Positions 10,384-20,775 of a DNA stretch of 64,000 nt are shown here, piece by piece (within the stretch, counting starts at the first letter, position 1; each line of letters opens with the position of its first letter). The DNA lies in NCBI GenBank assembly GCA_039621445.1, contig CP154957.1, positions 23,269,506-23,333,505 of the forward strand, given 5' to 3'. The DNA comes from Euglena gracilis (lineage: Eukaryota > Euglenida > Euglenophyceae > Euglenales). The translations under genes and the position numbers were made by a program. The notes beneath the pieces are model-generated. The model was given only the letters and a program-made list of their open reading frames with translations, had not been told where the DNA came from and did no database searches.

Positions 10384-11235
10384 CTAGGTTGCGCCTGGCT
10401 GCATGCTATCCAGCGCTGCCTTCCATCGCAGTACTGCAGGCACTGGCCACTGCCATCTTTCCCTACCGTATGCAGGCTGCTGCAGCACTGTCGACTTAGA
10501 GCTGCTGCGTACACCTTCGAAGCCTTCCATGCGACCCGAACCGATCACAAGCACCAAGCTAGCCCTGCTGCACATCAGTCGTGCTGCTGGCAGCCAGCTG
10601 GTGCAGCACTCATCTAGTGCACGTTGGCGCTCGGCTGGCTGCATTGGCAACGTCACAGGCAGCCGGTTGATGGCAATGATGCCATGCTGCCTAAGTTCCA
10701 GCCAGAACGCAGGATCGTGCATCGCGACCCTGTATCTGCCGTGCTTGCCTAGCGCGCCATTCAGGCATGCCATCAAGCTGCACTGCATCACGGTCTGCGT
10801 GACTCGCCTGCTGGTGCTGCAGACTGCCATAGCCTGTGCACCATCTGCATATGGTTCGGCTAGCAGCAGCACCATGCTGAGCCTGGCTGGGCTTGGCTCG
10901 ATGTATTCCAGCGCCAGCATCAGCTGGGTCGACCAAGCCAGCCTAATCGCCCTGCTTGGTGTGACGTTGGCCCTTGGTGCCTGGGCGCCCGTGTTGGTGC
11001 GCTGCCGGACGTTCCGAGCGCTGCAGACCTCGGCAGCTGTCGGCACGCTGGCGACTGTCGAAGGTTCCAGGTTGTGCTGCACACCTAGATCCCTGGCTGC
11101 ACCTTCTAGCGTGTCGCTGCTGCTGTCGCTGGCTGCATCGTCAGGCAGCTGGTTCGCATTGTGCCTGGTTGCAGCTGATGGGCCAACGCCGACCTGCTGC
11201 TGGCGTGCAGAGCTCGCTGGGCTGTTGCAGCTCAT
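10384..11235 (-). CDS. Hypothetical 283-residue protein of element X
   Basis: ATG at 11235, with an in-frame GTG at 11259. The N-terminal 80 residues are Ser/Ala/Asn/Asp-rich and look disordered (DAASDSSSDTLEG). The middle contains hydrophobic helices (IRLAWSTQLMLALEYIEP). The C-terminal part includes SLVLVIGSGRMEGFEG, which resembles a glycine loop but is not a Walker A motif. The frame ends 140 bp upstream of the preferred helicase start on the same strand. A long plus-strand frame (10403-11239) covers the same DNA; I prefer the minus frame because of its acidic, low-Cys N-terminus and same-strand neighbours, but the choice is uncertain. Confidence 0.45.
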   Translation of the reverse strand: MSCNSPASSARQQQVGVGPSAATRHNANQLPDDAASDSSSDTLEGAARDLGVQHNLEPSTVASVPTAAEVCSARNVRQRTNTGAQAPRANVTPSRAIRLAWSTQLMLALEYIEPSPARLSMVLLLAEPYADGAQAMAVCSTSRRVTQTVMQCSLMACLNGALGKHGRYRVAMHDPAFWLELRQHGIIAINRLPVTLPMQPAERQRALDECCTSWLPAARLMCSRASLVLVIGSGRMEGFEGVRSSSKSTVLQQPAYGRERWQWPVPAVLRWKAALDSMQPGAT

Positions 11236-11253
11236 CTGATCGTCTGGGCAGCG

Positions 11254-11937
11254 ATGCACCGTGCGACTAGGCAGCAGGCGCCGACTGGATTCGACATAGC
11301 TGGCAGCAGCCTGGACACCGAGAAGTCGACGTTGGAGCGTTTGTGCAGCATGGCACCCTCAGCGAGCGTCGACAAGGTTGTGGCTGGTGCAGCCGTTGTT
11401 GATGTGCCGTGCTGTCGGGCAGCTGCGTGCATGCTGGCGATCGATGCCAGGTGCAGGGCAGTTAGACGGCTGCCAAGCTGGCCAAGCTTCGTAGGCACCA
11501 GGACCAGCGTCTGCCTGTGCCAACAGCTGCAGGTGCTGTCTGTGCCAGTCGCAGGTGCAGCCGGCCAGGTGTCAAACTGCAGCGTCGCACAGGTGCCAGT
11601 TGTAGACAGGCAGCCAAGGCCTGGGCACCTGGCTGTAGTTGGCAGCCAGACTGTAGTTGTCGAACGGCGCTTGGGCTTCGTTGGCAATGATGCAGCGTAT
11701 GTTGTGTCGAACGCACCACTAGTTTGGCACATGCTAGACTGCGACGACAGGTCGCTCGGCCTGCACGCTCTGGTAGGCAGTGTGAAGTGCCGTGATGGTC
11801 AGCTGCTGACTACAGCCATAGTCAGGCAGCCAGACAGGGTTGAGCCTATCGAACGGCTGCTAGATGCACTGGCACCAGCATCGCCGTATGCAGACGCAGA
11901 TGGCAGCAGCAGCCAGTTGCTGCCAGGTGTTGACTAG
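11254..11937 (+). CDS. Hypothetical 227-residue protein of element X
   Basis: ATG-started frame, divergent from the 283-residue gene, with starts only about 20 bp apart, so a shared bidirectional promoter would have to overlap coding DNA. The sequence has a Cys-rich middle (VDVPCCRAAACML and SVCLCQQL) and a Val-rich C-terminal half that could form a beta fold (VVGSQTVVVERRLGFVG, SVKCRDGQLLTTAIV). No zinc-binding spacing is convincing. No family recognised. Confidence 0.5.
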   Translation: MHRATRQQAPTGFDIAGSSLDTEKSTLERLCSMAPSASVDKVVAGAAVVDVPCCRAAACMLAIDARCRAVRRLPSWPSFVGTRTSVCLCQQLQVLSVPVAGAAGQVSNCSVAQVPVVDRQPRPGHLAVVGSQTVVVERRLGFVGNDAAYVVSNAPLVWHMLDCDDRSLGLHALVGSVKCRDGQLLTTAIVRQPDRVEPIERLLDALAPASPYADADGSSSQLLPGVD

Positions 11938-12166
11938 CTGGGTACCTTGGCAGCTTGTGATGGTGCTGCGAACCTTCGGTGGTCCCAAACGTCCAGCAGC
12001 TTGCAGACAGCCATCTGCCACCAGATGTTGTGCAGCTGCTGGTTGGTTGCAGCCATCTTCAAACCTCGGGTGACTTGGCACAGCTTCAGCCAGTGCGAAC
12101 AACCAACGAGGTTTGCAACTGTCGCAGCATGCAGAAGCTGGTGCAACTGGCAGCTGCCTGCCGAAG
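11938..12166. other. Short gap in element X
   Basis: Overlapping Ala/Gln/Cys-rich frames on both strands but nothing that stands out as a gene. Confidence 0.3.
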
Positions 12167-12550
12167 CTAGCTTGGGTAGCTGCAGCAGCTGCACGATCCC
12201 CGGTTCTGCACGGTTGCTGGCTGGTCGAAGTATCTGAATGCAGATGGAGCGAAGGCGATGCTGCTGGCTGGCAGTGCTGGCCTGCGTGACCTTAGTTCGG
12301 CTGCAGTCAGCAGTTGGGCACCTGCGAACTGGCAGAACATGCACGGCATCTCGCGATGCTGCCCAAGTGTTGGGCTGCTGTAACTTAGTCCACCATCCGA
12401 CTCGCTGACGAACTGCAGCTGGCCAAGCGTGAACCTGCCACCTGGCTGTTCGGCAACACACTGCTGCGAGACATAGGCGACGAACATCCTGCAGCCTGTG
12501 AGTCGCGCAGATACTTCGACCAGTGGCACGTGCCCAGCAGCCATAGTCAT
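12167..12550 (-). CDS. Hypothetical 127-residue protein at the right end of element X
   Basis: ATG at 12550, stop at 12167. The composition is more protein-like than that of the alternative frames, with a Gly/Phe/Ser-rich centre (GGRFTLGQLQFVSESDGG) and a Cys pair in EMPCMFCQFAG. It is read toward the interior of X, about 80 bp from the right junction with repeat B. No family recognised. Confidence 0.45.
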   Translation of the reverse strand: MTMAAGHVPLVEVSARLTGCRMFVAYVSQQCVAEQPGGRFTLGQLQFVSESDGGLSYSSPTLGQHREMPCMFCQFAGAQLLTAAELRSRRPALPASSIAFAPSAFRYFDQPATVQNRGSCSCCSYPS

Positions 12551-12627
12551 GACGACACCGACAGTGTAGACAGCAGCAGCAGCACGTTCAACTAGCTCGA
12601 ATATGGTCTGGTCGGTGACACTATCGG

Positions 12628-15172
12628 TTTTGTGATGATATTTCCATCCTTCAGGTGCAACGCCAGCAATGAAAGCAATCCAAGAGCCACAGAGGTATTT
12701 TCACCGCCTTTTCCGTCCACAGGACTTTTCAAAAGGACTTTTTTCTATCAGGCCCCTTACCGCAATCTCTACATCTCACATCTAAAATCTGAAACCTGAA
12801 ACTGAAAATGAAATCGTGAATTTAGTGTGGTAAATTTTTTTCAAAAAAATTCCTTCCTTTTATTTGGCAGCACAAGGAAGATAACGCGTCAAAACTGTTA
12901 ATGTTCAGTGAATGTCCAGACCCATGATGCAAAGCGGAAATAAATACAGAATCTTTGCATACGAATGAGCCACTTTTTCTGGAGTGATGAGAGGGATGTT
13001 GTTTTTCATAATGTCTTTGAGTATCCGAGCCCTTGCTGCCATCTTCTGACCATGTTGTAATCGGTCTGTTGCACAGACTTCTCTGTGACGAGCAACCAGT
13101 TCTTGCTTTGTCCCACTCTTGAAAATGGAAAAACAATGTTCGACAGGGTTAAGCATCGGAGAGTAGGGGGGTAAGAAAATATATTGGTGCCCCCGTGGTG
13201 AAAGGATTAAGTCCAACAGGTCACGTTGGTGTGCTCGAAGATTGTCCAGAACCAGGATAAACTTCTTTCCACGGTGTCTGTGGTCGAGAACGTGAACCAA
13301 GTCACAAAGGTACTCCGCAAACAACGTGCCCAATGCCAGGAAAATGTTTTTTTGGATTTTTTTAAATTTGGTGAATTTTGGAAACGTTGGCCCCCCCCCT
13401 TGGTTTCTTCCCTTCTTTGACGAAGGTTTTTTTTGTGATATTCTCCCCCCGGTAATATGTATTTTTAAACTTTTCAAAAAATATTCACGTTTTTCAGGCG
13501 CCCCCCCCCCGGAGAGTGAAGGTATTTTGAAAAGGTATGGGAAGGGAGTATTTCCCTGGAAGACATCGAGGACTCCAAGATGGAGAAATGGACCATGCCG
13601 AAGGTTGGGGAGACTGTCCGATGTGGGGCCCTTTTTTGGGGGGGAGAAAAGACTTTCCCCTAAAAAGGTTCCCAAGCATTTGGCAGTCCACTCGCCGACC
13701 GGGCGACGAGTACACTGGGGCGTACGCCCGCTGCCCTTTCACCGCCCGCGCATGCCTGGGGCGCGTCCAAAGGGTGTGCCAACCCCATAGATTCACTTCT
13801 TTGACTTTGGAAAAAATTGGATGTACACGAGAGCGACGACTTTTTTCAAAATTATAAAGGGAAGGGAACTTTTTTTTTAAAAAAAATTTCATTTTTAAAA
13901 CTTTTTTAAAAAAATACATAATCTAGCCGGAACCATTATAATTATTATTTTTTTAAAAAATGTATGCAAATTAAATTGTTCTCATTCTGAATTTTTTCGA
14001 AAAATATTGCAAAAATGTTTTTTTAAATTGAAGATCTCAAGTTCAAACTGTTTTGGGGGTTTTTTTTATGAAGTTTAGTCCAGACTGAACTTTGAAAATT
14101 TTTATGCTCGGGGTGGGGGGGGTGTGGCAGAAAAAAAATTTTCCAAAAATTTCTCGAGAAAGTGAATCTGTTGGCCCGTTTCATCCATGAACAGGGGTTC
14201 GAACCCCAAATTGGTGTACATGGTCAAGTTCATGATGAAAAGCATCCTTTTCACCTTTGTGTCAGGTGAGTTGCGTGCATTCGGGTCGTAATTTGCCACC
14301 TAGAGAGGAACTTTTTTTATTTTATTGTCACTATTTCTGTGAAATACCTTCCAAGTTATCATTGCCTTGTCCAATTTTCTGGCGATGGTGGTTGTGGACA
14401 CCTCAGGTTTGTTTGACCCAAAGTGCTCCCTCATGATGAATTTGATGTCTTCCAAAGTTGCCTGTGAAAATTTTATACAACAACTTTGTCAAAGCCAAAA
14501 AAAAAACACACCGTGTGGTTCCTTTCCACAATAGAGATGCAAAAATTCTGCATCTCCTCATCCCACTTGGGATGAGGTTTCCCAGGTTTCTGTTGCTCCA
14601 CACGACCCTTCTCAAGGTATTGTTGAATGGTCCAGTTGACAGTTCTTGGTTTCATACCCAAGCATTCACCAACCAAGTGGTAGTCTCTCCCAGTTTCATA
14701 GGCTTTGATTACCGCTTGAATGGGAGTAACTTTTGGGGCCATTTCCCTTTAAGATCTAAAAGAAAAAGGGCAGAATTTCTTTTTTTCACATTTGAGACGC
14801 AAGCAACAAATGAAGACAAAGGCACAAAGATTATCACCAGAAAGGTCTCAGATTTTGAGATCGCGTAATGTACACGATGCAGAGAGATCGTCTGACGAAA
14901 AAGTGTCAAAAAAAGTGTATCGCAGAAAGGAGACACAGAAGCATATTTTACCGCCTCTGAATCCTCAGAATAAACCATCAGTCGGCAGATCGGGGACAAA
15001 CTATGCTTGAAAAAAAAAATCTCATTGCTCATTGAACAAAAATGACTGCAGTCGCATAAAAAAATGCAGGATATAGTTCTCCGCCCTTTGTTGGACATTC
15101 AAATGCTGTCTGCTCTTTGGGCAATGAACAATGTCTGGAGGGTGATTAAGAATGGCTGCTGTGCGAGTTTCA
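12628..15172. repeat. Long direct repeat B (right arm of the A-X-B composite)
   Basis: A 2545 bp direct copy of 1955-4502. Differences seen by eye are isolated substitutions (for example in the exon 1 and exon 3 codons of the transposase) and changes in G, C, T or A run lengths. The right boundary is where GTGCGAGTTTCA is followed by GTAGGAAACG instead of the ACTGGGCTGC that opens X. Confidence 0.9.
12905..14742 (-). CDS. IS630/Tc1/mariner-type transposase, copy B
   Basis: Same gene structure as copy A: exon 1 14742-14512, a 50 nt intron, exon 2 14461-14348, a 48 nt intron, exon 3 from 14299, and a last exon ending in DNLRAH and NPVEHCFS with the stop at 12905. Coding changes relative to A include His to Gln in EQxKPGKPHPK and Pro to Gln after the DETG motif. 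Because one C run is shorter here, the 3' part is open as a single 256-codon frame (13675-12905), whereas in A it is split. This shows how homopolymer length alone decides frame in this region. Activity is uncertain. Confidence 0.72.
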
Positions 15173-15717
15173 GTAGGAAACGTAATAATTCAATTTTTCA
15201 CGATCTCCTCAAATAAGAGTACCGTGCAGAGTTACAGCGATCTGATAGCTTTCGAATGAGGGGTAACATGGCCTATCGGCCAGCTACAGGCGCTGAGATA
15301 CGTCTTTGATCTTTTGCCTGTGTGAGTGAGCTTTTGCTATAAGCTCCCATAATTTATTCTACAAAGACAACTTTTGGTTCCTATCTCACAGGCACTACTA
15401 CATACAATCAAAACCTCATGGCACGAGGTGCCAGAAATTCTGAAGCTTTTGTGGTGGTTTTGAGGCTATGCCCAAGTGACACTTATGCAAATCTGCATAA
15501 AGCTAGCCTATTTGGCTTGTTTTGGCCAATTCAGCCACTTTCAGCCATGTAATATGGCTTTTTGTGCCATTTTTTGAGGTCCTATGGACTTTTCACTTTA
15601 TAATATGGATTTGTGGACCTTTGGTCCTTTTGGTCCTTGCAATTTGTGCAAATTGGTCCTATGGACCCATGGACCACATGGGTAATGCCCATAGGCCTTG
15701 CACATCATAGGGTGTAT
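15173..15717. other. Region between repeat B and the G2 element body
   Basis: AT-rich sequence with no convincing ORF. It contains the wordy stretch around 15580-15720 with repeated TGGACC and TTTGGTCC motifs. It is probably the downstream part of G2, because homology between G2 and G3 extends to about 15700 and is lost at the point where G3 is interrupted by the non-LTR element. Confidence 0.35.
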
Positions 15718-16264
15718 TGGTCACATAGACCTAAGGCTAAGTGGGTCAAGTCCACAAAAACGCATGTTTGAATGAATTTTCTTCATTTTCTTTTTGGGGG
15801 GGGGCAACTATGTTGCACATAAAAGAAATGAAATTGTGAGCATTTTCCCATATCGGGATTGCATTTTGCCAAAGTATAAGCCATTTAGGCACAAAACTGC
15901 TATTTAAGCACAAGTTGGATAAGTTTTCGGGAAAAAATGCATTATTTGCAATACATCCCAAAAACTTTATCACATGACTTGTGTTGCTTTGCTCTATAGA
16001 GCTTTGGGAACACCAAAATATTTTTGGTGTGGGAGTGGATTGGGCCAAAAACTTTATTCACATAAAAATTCACTTCTTGTTTGTTGTCATCTCACAAAAT
16101 CTGCAATTTTATCGTGTGGGACAGAAACAAACGTCCCTGAACAAAGTTGCGGATTTCCACACATTTATCTTTGGGAATGATTCCCAAAAGAATATGGGTG
16201 GTTTGGGCGTATACCCATGTGTCATGAGTGCACGATAGTGCTCAGACGACATTGTGAGAAAGGG

Positions 16265-16510
16265 GGGGTTGCTAAGGTGGGTGGCGCGATACGCGCGGGG
16301 TCTAGCGCGATACGCGCATCATATGGCGCGATACGCGCGGGGGGGGGACAGTTGCCACACTGCACAATATGTGCGTGGGGGGTAAGCTTGGAAGCGCGAT
16401 ATGCGCAGAATTCGCGCGACGCGCGGTGTGCGCAATTAGCGCTTGGGGGGGGGAATGTGAGCTATGCGCATCGGCATTGATGTGCGCTATACGCTTCGGG
16501 GGGAATGTGC
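16265..16510. repeat. Cluster of GCGC mini-palindromes in G2
   Basis: Repeated short inverted repeats of the form GCGC-loop-GCGC, for example GCGCGATACGCGC three times and GCGCGATATGCGC, separated by G runs. The related element G3 has an equivalent cluster at 54130-54490 with different stems and loops (for example GCGCCTATGGCGCC and GCGCATATTGCGC). Confidence 0.75.
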
Positions 16511-19500
16511 ACATAGTGCTGAATTTGTCTTGCACTTGACAAAAATCGGTCAATGAATAGAGCTCTCCGTTGGAGATAGAGTGTGGGGGGATTAGTTTTG
16601 ATGTATATATTCACCTTTGTGTTTGGTTGGTGATTGTGTGGAAAGTTCTCCAAGGGTGCACACCATGGGGCGGAGGTGCGGAGTAGTTGTCCTGGTCGCA
16701 CATGTCGGTCTGCGGGGGTGCGTGTGTAAAAAAATTTGAGCAGGCTGCTAGGGGTGTACAGGATTGTCTAAATCGACAAACCTGGTGGAAAACGAAAAGT
16801 TGAAAGCAGCTGGGCGACTACTCGACACCGTTTAAACTTCAGGCCTTAGGGCTTTCGTCTTGGAACCCAGTGGAACGAATGGGGGTTAAGCTACTTGTTA
16901 CCCCTACCGCATGTGAAACGTTTGTGGATATGCGGTGGGTAGGGGGGGCACTTTCTCTTTACCCCGGGTTGAAAACGGTGTTGGTGTTGTTGAAAACGGT
17001 GTTGCTGTCATCGAAAACGGTATGTAAAAGTGATGATTAGTGGAAGTTTGAGGGGGGGGGAGAATTTTGCGGTGTTGTGTGCATTCTTGGAGGGGGAATC
17101 CACTCAACCACATGGACATTCATGGGCTATCCCATGATGCACCACAACCGGAAACACAAAACGGTCGTTATGTCAAAGGTTCGTGAAAACTTTGAGCGGG
17201 GTCACCAAAAAATCCTTGCACACTGACCAGAAAGTATACTGGGCAGGGGATGACTAGGGTCGCGACTCCTGTCACCTCCTTTCTAGTACCCTCTGTAGTC
17301 CGTATCCTTGAATTTTTGGTTTCTTCACTCAAAAACCGAACCGGTGGCCATATCAGCCATTGACTTTCTTGACGCATATACGTCTCTGAATTTATGAGCG
17401 CTAAAGCAGGGATGATCCCTTTGGTTACATGGGGTATCATCCCCCTCCCTGCCCGAAGCCGGGTGATAATCCTCGATAGAGGTTGCTCTTTGACCTACCG
17501 TGTGCCTTTTGGCTGAAGTACGATCTTTTGAACTGCGAGTCATATCGCGATGGCTATGGCTTGGGTGGGGAGGAGTCGCATAGCGACATTTGGGTGAGGG
17601 GTGGTTGGTGGATCCGCACAGTGAACATGTGGATCGTGATCGATATTTTGCATTTTGCGAATGCGCATTTTGTGAAAAACGAGAACTGCATGATGAGGTT
17701 GATCCTCTTGGGCTTGGGTTACGCTTTCGCGCTGCGGGATTTGGACAATGGCAAGGTATATGACCCTTTTTGTTACACAAAAAGCACAATTTGTCCGAAA
17801 ATTCTTCTGAAGAGCACGAATTGCGCAATTTGGATTCCGCTATAGCGGTATGTGATAAGCGTGACACTTTTTTCACAGAACTGACTTGTATAGCGGGTAT
17901 TTCTGCTGTGGGGTGGCTCGTATAAGCCGACTGGATTTGTCCCAGAAGCTGTGATAGCTTCAGTTGTTTGGAAACATAGTTCCATCGCTCATCGAGCGTC
18001 AAAATATGTCCTGCGAGTTCCTCTCGCTGAATTTCTTTTATGAGTTTGGGTATAAAGTGCAGTAATACTGCGTCAAATTGCTCTTTCATTTGGGTTTCGC
18101 CGAACGCGTCTACTTCGGCTGCCAATGCCAGCCATTTTGAGTACCATAGGTCTATCGACCTCCATTGTCGGTCATGGGGGGCATATTGCCGCCATTTTTT
18201 CTCCAGGGTGATTCTGGAAACCAAACAGGAACATGATGAAGCATATTGCTCAACCAAATCCTGAAAAGAAATGCGCCCGCGAATGACCAATTGTCTGGCG
18301 CGTTCCTTTTCATCTTTTGGTAGACAATCTACGGATTCCATTTTGATCGCCTCCGGATTTTCGTTATGGATTGATCCTTTCAGATCCCAATAATATTCCC
18401 AATCACGCCAAAACTGTTTCCATGTGGTGGGGTCACCGTCCCATTGGGGCTTCACCTTTTTTGCGATAGCGATGATTCCTTTGATATCTTTCTGGGTCTC
18501 CCATGGCCCTTCGGTGGTATTCAAGGAGGATGGGCCTGGGCGCAAAACCGCACCATGCGCGGGTACCTCGGTGGTTGCACCAAGTGTACTTTTGGGTGTA
18601 TTTTGCGAATGCGCATTCAATATGCCACTTGGTGTACCATAGGTACCTTGCAAACTTGGTGAATCGCGAATGCGCATGGTGATGCTGATGCATCTGAGGA
18701 TCAATACCATGTGCGGGAGTGCGGCTCATACCGCGACAAAGTTCATATTCCCAAATTTTTCGATTTCTTTGAGGGTTTCGCTTGGCTTTCTCTTGAAAAC
18801 CAACCCCATCATCCAAAAAATGGTCCATTGGGACTGGTACCGGTGGGGGAGGGACCACTGCATGAGCAGAATCGTAATTTTGTGGCAATGTGCCAATAGG
18901 CTCCGCCACAGGTGCGCTATTGGCGCTTTTGGAGCTGGAATCTGCGGCAAGTGTGCCTACAACACCCGTATCGGGTTTTTGTTGTAATAAACGCAATTGT
19001 GCGTGTACTTGATCCAAATTTTCTGTAAAGTCACCAAAATTTTTCACCAAATCATCGAGAATTTTCAGATGATCGGTGATTGCACCAATATCTTCCTGCA
19101 AACGCTTAATACGCCTGCGGTGTTTGGACATATCGTCCAGAAGAGGGATTTTGTCAGAAAAAGACCCGAAATCTTGTGAAATTTTTCCAAAACCACTTTC
19201 CAATTCCCGTAGTCGCACAGCTAGAGTGTGCACCGCTTCGGAAATAGGCTCCAGTTGTGGAGGTGGTTTGGAAGGAGGGGTATTTTGCGGATTCCGCACG
19301 TTTTCAGCCATTGGCTGTTCCAAAAACACCGAAACTTGCGCGGATAGCGCTGAGAAATCTTTTTGCAAGTTTTTGACTTGCTGATTCACTGTTTTGTCGG
19401 TCCGTATGGGACCGTGACAAAATTTTTTCCTGGCTTGGTGATTTTCATCACACATATCTGCAGAAAGTCGCTGAAATTCTAAATTATGTGAACATGGTAC

Positions 19501-19928
19501 CACAGTGCGGTTCTGCAACTCCGCAATTGCGGTTTGGATGTCAACAATATTATTCTGCCACCGTTGGTGGAACGCATCCTGCCTGCTTGCGATATTCGCG
19601 ATATGGGCGTAAAATCTTGTTATTTCAGCAGAATTTTCACCACACCTGCATGAGTTTCGCTCCAACCGGGAAAGTCTTTCCTCCAATTGCTGCACATAAG
19701 TGCTGGAAGCGAAACCTTCACCACGTTGGGTGTGCGTATGGTGAAAATTTGCCCATTCACGGCTCAGTTGCATAATGCGCTGTTGCGCTTCCTGGAATGC
19801 GGTGAACTGCTCCAACGCAACAAAAGCTCCCATATCAGTATTTTTGTGCTCAAAAAGTGCCGTTATTGGCTCCAATTTTGTAATCAACTTTTGCAAACTA
19901 TGTTGCATGTGCAAAAATGCCTCCTTTG

Positions 19929-20060
19929 GGAGGGCGGGGGGGGGGGGGGGGGGGGGGGGGGGGAGGGGGGGGGGGGGCGGGGGGAGGGGGGGGGGGGGGG
20001 GGCAAACCAAAAACACCCCCAAAAAAAAAAAAAAAAAATTTTTCAAAAAAGGGGGGGGGG
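19929..20060. repeat. G run and A/T run low-complexity tract within G2 gag
   Basis: About 75 bases of almost pure G on the plus strand, followed by runs of C, A, T and again G. On the gag strand it encodes Pro, Phe and Lys homopolymers. It is the longest G tract in the window and a likely site of polymerase slippage or mis-assembly. Confidence 0.85.
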
Positions 20061-20254
20061 TTTTTCCAATTGTGCCTGTAGGCACCGTTGCGATATCCTG
20101 ATGCAGAGAGTTACCACAAGGTGCCTGACTTTGCAGCAAAGGTTGACAATCACACTGGGCGCTGGGTTGCTCGATAGAGCCACACGCCGATAGGCGTTGC
20201 ACCCATTGCGCAGCGGGGTTATCGCCTAAATCAATCACCGTTAGGTGCGGAAAC

Positions 20255-20775
20255 TCCTGAGTGGGGAGATGCTCGATGGAGCTTGATACCGTTAGGTATT
20301 GCACCCTTTGGGTGTTGGAATGCTCGATAGAGCTGGGAACGGTGGGGGAATGCTCTATAGAGCTGGGGGTTGGAGGTAATTGCTCGATAGAGCTGGGACC
20401 GGTGGGGGAATGCTCTATACAGCAGGGGGTTGGAGGTAATTGCTCGATAGAGCTAGCCACTGTGGGGGGGTGCTCGATAGAGCTGGACACCGTTAGGTGT
20501 GGCACCCATTGGGTAGGGGGTTGCTCGTTAGAGCTGTGGGGGTAATGCTCCATAGAGCTGGAAAACGGGGTGGGGGAATGCTCGATAGAGCTGGAAAGCG
20601 GGGTGGGGGAACGCTCGGTAGAGCTGAAGATTACGGTAAGGGAATGCTCAATAGAGCTGAAAACTGGGGTGGGGTGGTGCTCAATAGAGCTGGAAACCAA
20701 TGGTGTGGGGGGATGCTCAATAGAGCTGGAAACCATTGGGGTGGGGGGATGCTCAATAGAGCTGGGAGTTGCCCC
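20255..20775 (-). repeat. Tandem repeat encoding SSIEHxPT units in G2 gag
   Basis: Degenerate tandem repeat of roughly 30 to 40 bp whose core reads GCTCTATAGAGCATT-like on the gag strand, itself containing a short palindrome. It encodes about 16 units such as SSIEHPPTP, SSIEHSPTV and SSIEQLPPT. G4 (47880-47990) and G5 (60176-60590) carry fewer or diverged copies; G1 lacks it. Confidence 0.85.

Larger units (their letters stand above)
4503..12627. mobile_element. Element X: 8.1 kb virus-like or plasmid-like insertion
   Basis: X differs sharply from both flanks. It is saturated with GCAG, CTGG and GGCA words, coding and non-coding alike, lacks the long G or C runs of the rest of the window, and holds several long uninterrupted ORFs on both strands. 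One encodes a superfamily 3 helicase, a replication protein typical of DNA viruses, virophage-like elements and some plasmids. No integrase, DNA polymerase, protease or major capsid protein was recognised. X lies between two direct copies of a 2.5 kb transposase-bearing repeat. The ends show only a weak inverted similarity (4518-4537 against 12585-12608). Intact frames, beside decayed neighbours, suggest recent arrival or selection. Confidence 0.75.

Noticed and set aside
10403-11239. 278-codon plus-strand frame in X
   Set aside because: It covers the minus-strand 283-residue frame, which has a more protein-like disordered N-terminus and matches the strand of its neighbours; I could not exclude it fully.
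1955-15172. A-X-B as a giant LTR-type or terminal-repeat transposon
   Set aside because: The repeats end without short inverted termini, carry a complete unrelated transposase gene, and no 4-9 bp duplication flanks the composite (GCACATTTTGA left, GTAGGAAACG right).
18433-18660. C-terminal continuation of the 827-codon G2 gag frame
   Set aside because: Homology to G1, G3 and G5 shows that the true protein moves to the other frame near 18680; the rest of the first frame is shadow.
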